The notes under the pieces: model-generated | Told to the model about the DNA's origin: nothing | Seen by the model: only the letters and a program-made list of their open reading frames with translations | The model's database searches: none | Assembly (NCBI GenBank): GCA_049968515.1 | Contig: JBMFQR010000005.1 | Coordinates: 22,699-86,698, forward strand | DNA length: 64,000 bases | Direction of reading: 5' to 3' | From: JAOACQ01 sp049968515 | Lineage (GTDB): Bacteria > Spirochaetota > Brevinematia > Brevinematales > JAOACQ01 | Shown: positions 60,468 to 64,000 of the stretch, piece after piece | How positions within the stretch are numbered: position 1 is the stretch's first letter | How the letters are laid out: the number at the start of each line of letters is the position of its first letter | Program-made: the position numbers and the translations under genes

Positions 60468-61369
60468 ATAGACTCACAAAAAAATACGCATTTTTAACTC
60501 TTTCTTTTGTATTCCTGTTTATTATATGGGGAACTCTCTCTCTGATTGGAGAAAAAAGTAAGTCTCCAATTCCGAAAATTGGGAGATTTAAACATCTGAA
60601 AAAAATAGAAATCTCTTCTCAAAAGGCTAAAAATATTACACTTGTTCTTTCCAATGATAGTTGGTATATTTCTCCAGAAAACTTTGAAGTTGATGAAGAT
60701 GCAATTTCCCAGCTTACAAATCTCATCGAAAACTTCGAGGTTGTAGACTTTGTATCAAAAAGTATAGGCCTGAGTCAGTTTGAACTGGATGAGAAAAACA
60801 GGTCAAAGCTTACAATATTTTATAATGATAATAAATCACAGACCATCTATTTCGGAAAATTTGCACCAACAAAGAAACATACATACATCCAGTTTCCAGA
60901 AGACACCGGTGTCTATCTTTGCAAGGGAAATTTCTATTTTGCAATAAATAAGACAAAAGAGGAATTCAGGTCTAAAAAGATACTTTCCTTCAATAATGAG
61001 GAAATCTTATCCATAAACTGGACAGAGAGTGACAAAGAATTTTCTATCTTTCCTCTTGAAGATATTAAAACAAATTTCAAATGGGGAATGTCGTGGCTGG
61101 ATTCAAGGGAAGCAAACGCCTCCAATGTAAGAAATTTCTTACTTCTTCTAAATCCACTCTATGCCATTGAGTTCTTAAGTAATGTTGACACAAAAAAGCC
61201 CCCTTTAAGAAATATGACAATAAAGACAAAAAGCACAAACTATGAGATAACTCTCTATTCTCAGGATAAAGAAGGAGATTATTTAATCGGCATTAAAGGT
61301 AAAAATGAGTACTATAAAATTACAAAATTTGCCGGTGATAACCTTATGAAAAGCCATACAAACTTTTAG
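60464..61369 (+). CDS. DUF4340 domain protein
   Basis: The 301-residue product has an N-terminal membrane helix (residues 9-30, FLTLSFVFLFIIWG) and a DUF4340 repeat region (FKHLKKIEISSQKAKNITLV; LTIFYNDNKSQTIYFGK; KKILSFNNEEILSINW). It is coupled to the GldG-like gene. DUF4340 proteins are regularly found in Gld-type ABC operons, so it is presumably an accessory periplasmic subunit. The pyrE gene follows by 10 bp, perhaps only by co-transcription. Confidence 0.85.
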   Translation: MNRLTKKYAFLTLSFVFLFIIWGTLSLIGEKSKSPIPKIGRFKHLKKIEISSQKAKNITLVLSNDSWYISPENFEVDEDAISQLTNLIENFEVVDFVSKSIGLSQFELDEKNRSKLTIFYNDNKSQTIYFGKFAPTKKHTYIQFPEDTGVYLCKGNFYFAINKTKEEFRSKKILSFNNEEILSINWTESDKEFSIFPLEDIKTNFKWGMSWLDSREANASNVRNFLLLLNPLYAIEFLSNVDTKKPPLRNMTIKTKSTNYEITLYSQDKEGDYLIGIKGKNEYYKITKFAGDNLMKSHTNF

Positions 61370-61379
61370 GAGAAAAAAA

Positions 61380-62051
61380 TTGGATTATAAGGCAGAATTT
61401 GTAAAATTTATGGTGGAGTCCGGCGTCCTAAAGTTTGGAGAATTTATAACAAAAAGTGGGAGAAAAACACCATTCTTCATAAATACAGGAAACTATGATT
61501 CTGGCTTTAAGCTTCTGACACTCGGTAAATATTATGCAAGATGTATTAAAGAAAACTTTGGCTTTGAGTGGGATGTGCTTTATGGACCTGCCTACAAGGG
61601 AATCCCTCTTGTGGCAATAACTTCCGCATTGTTGTTTTCTGAATATGGAGTTGAAAAGAAATTTTGCTTCAATCGTAAAGAAGAAAAAGATCACGGAGAG
61701 GGTGGAACTCTTATAGGTTATAAGCCTGAAAGTGGCGAGAGTATTTTGATTGTAGAGGATGTTGTAACTGCCGGAACATCTGTAAGGGAGAGTGTAAGCC
61801 TTTTAAAATCCATTGCTGATGTTAAAGTCATAGGGCTTGTTGTCTCAGTTGATAGAATGGAGAAAGGTAAAACAGAAAGGTCGGCATTAGTAGAGCTTTC
61901 AGAAGAGCTTAAAATCAAAATTGCCTCAATAGTTAATCTTGGAGATATAATTTCAAGTCTATACAAAAAGGAAGTTGACGGAAAGGTCCTTATTGACGAC
62001 GAAATGATGAAAAGGATTGAGGAATATAGAAAACTCTATGGAGCTGGGTAA
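61380..62051 (+). CDS. pyrE: orotate phosphoribosyltransferase
   Basis: The 223-residue enzyme converts orotate and PRPP to orotidine 5'-phosphate in pyrimidine synthesis. Motifs are FGEFITKSGRKTPFFINTG, LYGPAYKGIPL, FNRKEEKDHGEGGTLIG (flexible loop) and ILIVEDVVTAGTSVRESV (PRPP motif). It starts with TTG at 61380, with AGGAG 7 nt upstream. Length is normal. The other pyrimidine genes are not in the window. Confidence 0.93.
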   Translation: MDYKAEFVKFMVESGVLKFGEFITKSGRKTPFFINTGNYDSGFKLLTLGKYYARCIKENFGFEWDVLYGPAYKGIPLVAITSALLFSEYGVEKKFCFNRKEEKDHGEGGTLIGYKPESGESILIVEDVVTAGTSVRESVSLLKSIADVKVIGLVVSVDRMEKGKTERSALVELSEELKIKIASIVNLGDIISSLYKKEVDGKVLIDDEMMKRIEEYRKLYGAG

Positions 62052-62056
62052 ATAAC

Positions 62057-63577
62057 TTATTCTCTTGTTATCTCTATTTCATTGATAACGAGTTTCGCTG
62101 TTACATTTCCAGAATTCACAGAAGATATTTCAATTATACAGGAAGTTAAAGGATAATCCTTCCTGCCATTTATTTTAGCATTCGGAAATTGATAATCTGT
62201 TCTAAACCTAAATTTTTTAAAAGGTATTGAGACCTGCCTCCAGCCATTCCAGCTATCCCTGAGATAATAAACAAAGGTTTCATTATATTTATCGAGTAGA
62301 TATATTGAGAACATATTTTGACTTTTTCTTCCATAAATCAAGAACTTAATAGTATTAAAATTTGACCAATCTATCCCTGAGGGAAAGGTTAACATTACAT
62401 TTGCCCAACTCAAATATGGCACAAAAAAATAAAAAACAAAGGACTTTTTCCCCATCAATTTATAATCATCAGAAACAGAATAAGTGACTTTGGCACCAGG
62501 ACCCTCGCTATTAATTTGAGGGGAAAAATCTAAAACCATCCTTGCCTTTGGCAGTATAAATTCTTTCATTTCTCCATCAGAAAGGTAATAATCGAGAGTA
62601 TATGAGTCTTTTTTAGTTATATTTGTAACCCTAATTCTTATTATTCTCTCTGCCGGAATGTCAGAATAGATTTCATCTAAAGCTATTTCTTTTTCATCAA
62701 GAAAGATCTTGAAATCTTCATCGCTGCTTTTATTTGTCATTATACATCTTATACTCCCTTTTGCTATATGGCTTATATTTGTCATCTCTCCCGGTTTTAA
62801 TATTACTTTCGTATCTAAAACGGTATTTCCATTGTGAAGATTTTTTAGCTTTACAGTATATTCCGTTCCAGCAAGTATTTTCAAACTCAGATTGAAATCA
62901 TCATTCGTAATCTTTGAAACAATCTTCCCACTTATCAAAAGATAATAATTTCCTTCATTTATCCTGAAATCTCCAAATTTCAGAAAGGCTATCTTTAGTT
63001 CCTCATTCATCGTAAGCTTAATAACCTTTGCTATCATATCATCAATTGTATCAAATATATCAGCATCAACCGGAGAAGTATATTTTATCGTTTCTACCTG
63101 TCCTTTCGTTTTCGTCCATATCTTAAAATTTATTAGAGCCACCTGTTTTTTACTTTTCCTTTCCTGAATATAGTCACCATATATTATCACCTCCGCATTA
63201 TAATTACTGTATATCTCCTCAGGTGTAATGTTCCTACGATTAAGAAAATCCGCCTTCATTTCGGTTAAAACTGATTTTTCAGGAATATCAAGACCGGGCA
63301 CTACACGGAGAAAATCATATAAGCTGCCTAATATTATAGATTTTATGGTCTCTGAAGCTGGATATTTTCTGGTGTCTGTTTTATTTTCAAGAGGAAGAAT
63401 GAGAACCCTTATTTTATTCGATATATCTGTAGTCTCCTCGGTAATAAAAACCTTATTTGTTTCAACTTCTTCAACAACTTCAACCTCTTCTTTCTGGACT
63501 ACTGTCTCTCTACCACAGCAATAAAAAAAGCTAAATATAAAGAATAGCTCAAATATTGCTATGCTTTTATTCTTCAT
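62057..63577 (-). CDS. TolB/FlgO-like lipoprotein with C-terminal carbohydrate-binding-like domain
   Basis: The 506-residue lipoprotein has lipobox FFYCC (Cys near 20 or 21), then an acidic linker (VQKEEVEVVEEVETN). Residues 50-350 are paralogous to the 1020-2396 protein: IRVLILPLENKTDTRKYP, EVIIYGDYIQERK, DEKEIALDEI, YYLSDGEMKEF. Instead of a barrel, residues 350-506 form a beta-sandwich of the galactose-binding/CIA30-like kind (WANVMLTFPSGIDWSNFNTI; NGWRQVSIPFKKF; LVINEIEI). The shared core is thus coupled to two different outputs. Convergent with pyrE. Function unknown; probably outer-envelope. Confidence 0.65.
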   Translation of the reverse strand: MKNKSIAIFELFFIFSFFYCCGRETVVQKEEVEVVEEVETNKVFITEETTDISNKIRVLILPLENKTDTRKYPASETIKSIILGSLYDFLRVVPGLDIPEKSVLTEMKADFLNRRNITPEEIYSNYNAEVIIYGDYIQERKSKKQVALINFKIWTKTKGQVETIKYTSPVDADIFDTIDDMIAKVIKLTMNEELKIAFLKFGDFRINEGNYYLLISGKIVSKITNDDFNLSLKILAGTEYTVKLKNLHNGNTVLDTKVILKPGEMTNISHIAKGSIRCIMTNKSSDEDFKIFLDEKEIALDEIYSDIPAERIIRIRVTNITKKDSYTLDYYLSDGEMKEFILPKARMVLDFSPQINSEGPGAKVTYSVSDDYKLMGKKSFVFYFFVPYLSWANVMLTFPSGIDWSNFNTIKFLIYGRKSQNMFSIYLLDKYNETFVYYLRDSWNGWRQVSIPFKKFRFRTDYQFPNAKINGRKDYPLTSCIIEISSVNSGNVTAKLVINEIEITRE

Positions 63578-63792
63578 AGAGAGCCTCCAGCCTCAAAAAG
63601 TTAATCTGATTATAATGCAGTGAAAAAAAAATTTCAATAATAATAAAAAAATCAAACTGAGTGGTTTTTTTACTGGCTTTTTTGTAGGGTATGTATTTCA
63701 AGCTATACTGGAACTAACAATTTTTATATTCATTTTTAGTTTTCTAAGTATGTTATGTATTTCTTACCTCTCCATTTTACTCCGCATAATAT
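63578..63792. other. intergenic stretch, likely containing the left end of an insertion sequence
   Basis: No gene is seen. Poly-A and poly-T tracts lie at 63625-63665. The boundary of the IS1595-type element should lie in this stretch, but with only one end visible I cannot identify the terminal inverted repeat or the target duplication. Confidence 0.4.
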
Positions 63793-63821
63793 TTGACATT
63801 AATATTGTCATACAATATAAT
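63793..63821 (+). promoter_or_regulatory. consensus promoter of the transposase
   Basis: TTGACA (63793-63798), a 17-bp spacer and TATAAT (63816-63821): a perfect sigma-70 match. The spacer region holds a dyad GACA-TTAATAT-TGTC (63795-63809). It lies 29 bp before the transposase ATG. Confidence 0.7.
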
Positions 63822-63849
63822 AACAACAAACAACTAATGGGGCATTATT

Positions 63850-64000
63850 ATGGCAAAGCAAAACAATCTCTCACTTGTAACATTTCAGAAGCTTTACTCT
63901 ACAGACACAATATGCAGAGAAAGGCTTTTTAAAATGCGGTGGCCAGATGGCTTTAAGTGTCCGAGATGCGGGCATACACATTACTACTTCCTTGAAAACA
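63850..64000 (+). mobile_element. IS1595-family transposase (N-terminal part; runs off the window)
   Basis: The ATG at 63850 opens a frame that continues to the window end (50 codons). It reads FQKLYSTDTICRERLFKMRW, then PDGFKCPRCGHTHYYFLEN. The F-x2-LY / CRE-LFK-RWPDGF-CPRCG pattern is the N-terminal zinc ribbon of IS1595-family DDE transposases. Only the first Cys pair is inside the window. Function would be transposition of this IS. Confidence 0.85.

Overview
The window is AT-rich DNA (about one third G+C by eye) from a diderm bacterium, most likely a spirochaete. The best single marker is a flagellar sheath protein of the FlaA (filament outer layer) family at 46885-47802. The outer-membrane assembly genes bamA, tamB and skp show a Gram-negative envelope. 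Several secreted proteins are lipoproteins, three of them with long poly-serine linkers. Shine-Dalgarno sites are strong and many promoters fit TTGACA-17-TATAAT closely.

Layout. 1-7.3 kb (mostly minus strand): the start of a truncated exported protein, a TPR protein, a TolB/FlgO-like secreted protein, and a regulator (LacI-type ligand-binding domain + PAS + LuxR HTH) flanked by two Ser-linker lipoproteins. 7.4-12.5 kb (minus): remnant of a small TIGR04076-like gene, leuCD, a highly structured non-coding block, and a three-gene unit of XRE-cupin regulator, SAM methyltransferase and O-methyltransferase; the middle gene is frameshifted by an 11-bp tandem duplication. 12.8-24 kb (plus): envelope operon LPP20 lipoprotein-tamB-bamA-skp-thiE-DUF2723/TPR-like gene. 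24-26.7 kb: a multimodular GH16 laminarinase behind a candidate sigma-54 promoter, then tRNA-Thr(CGT) with degenerate tandem copies of its own 5' end. 27-34.8 kb (minus): DUF1015, RNase R family, GAF-GAF-SpoIIE phosphatase, a metal-ligand-less Fe-ADH homologue, and a Gx/NusG_II/SurA-like cluster. 34.9-37.6 kb (plus): Rrf2 regulator, cysK and a metY-type gene.

37.8-64 kb: an outer-membrane barrel protein and uvrA; then CDF transporter, DUF1232, GGDEF-EAL, truA, S4 protein and flaA on the minus strand; a stripped-down HypF-like protein; M20 peptidase, ispD and secG; an HD protein converging on two nucleotide-sugar genes (DegT aminotransferase and CapD/FlaA1-type dehydratase); a CmpB-like membrane protein; a Gld-type ABC system (ATPase, permease, GldG-like, DUF4340) with pyrE; a second TolB-like lipoprotein; and at the right edge the start of an IS1595-family transposase.

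How the genes fit together. Most of the window is envelope biogenesis and housekeeping. The accessory layer is polysaccharide-related: secreted Ser-linker lipoproteins, a beta-1,3-glucanase, and an unusual LuxR-type regulator with a candidate tandem operator next to one of those lipoproteins. No CRISPR array, phage module or recognisable defence system is present.
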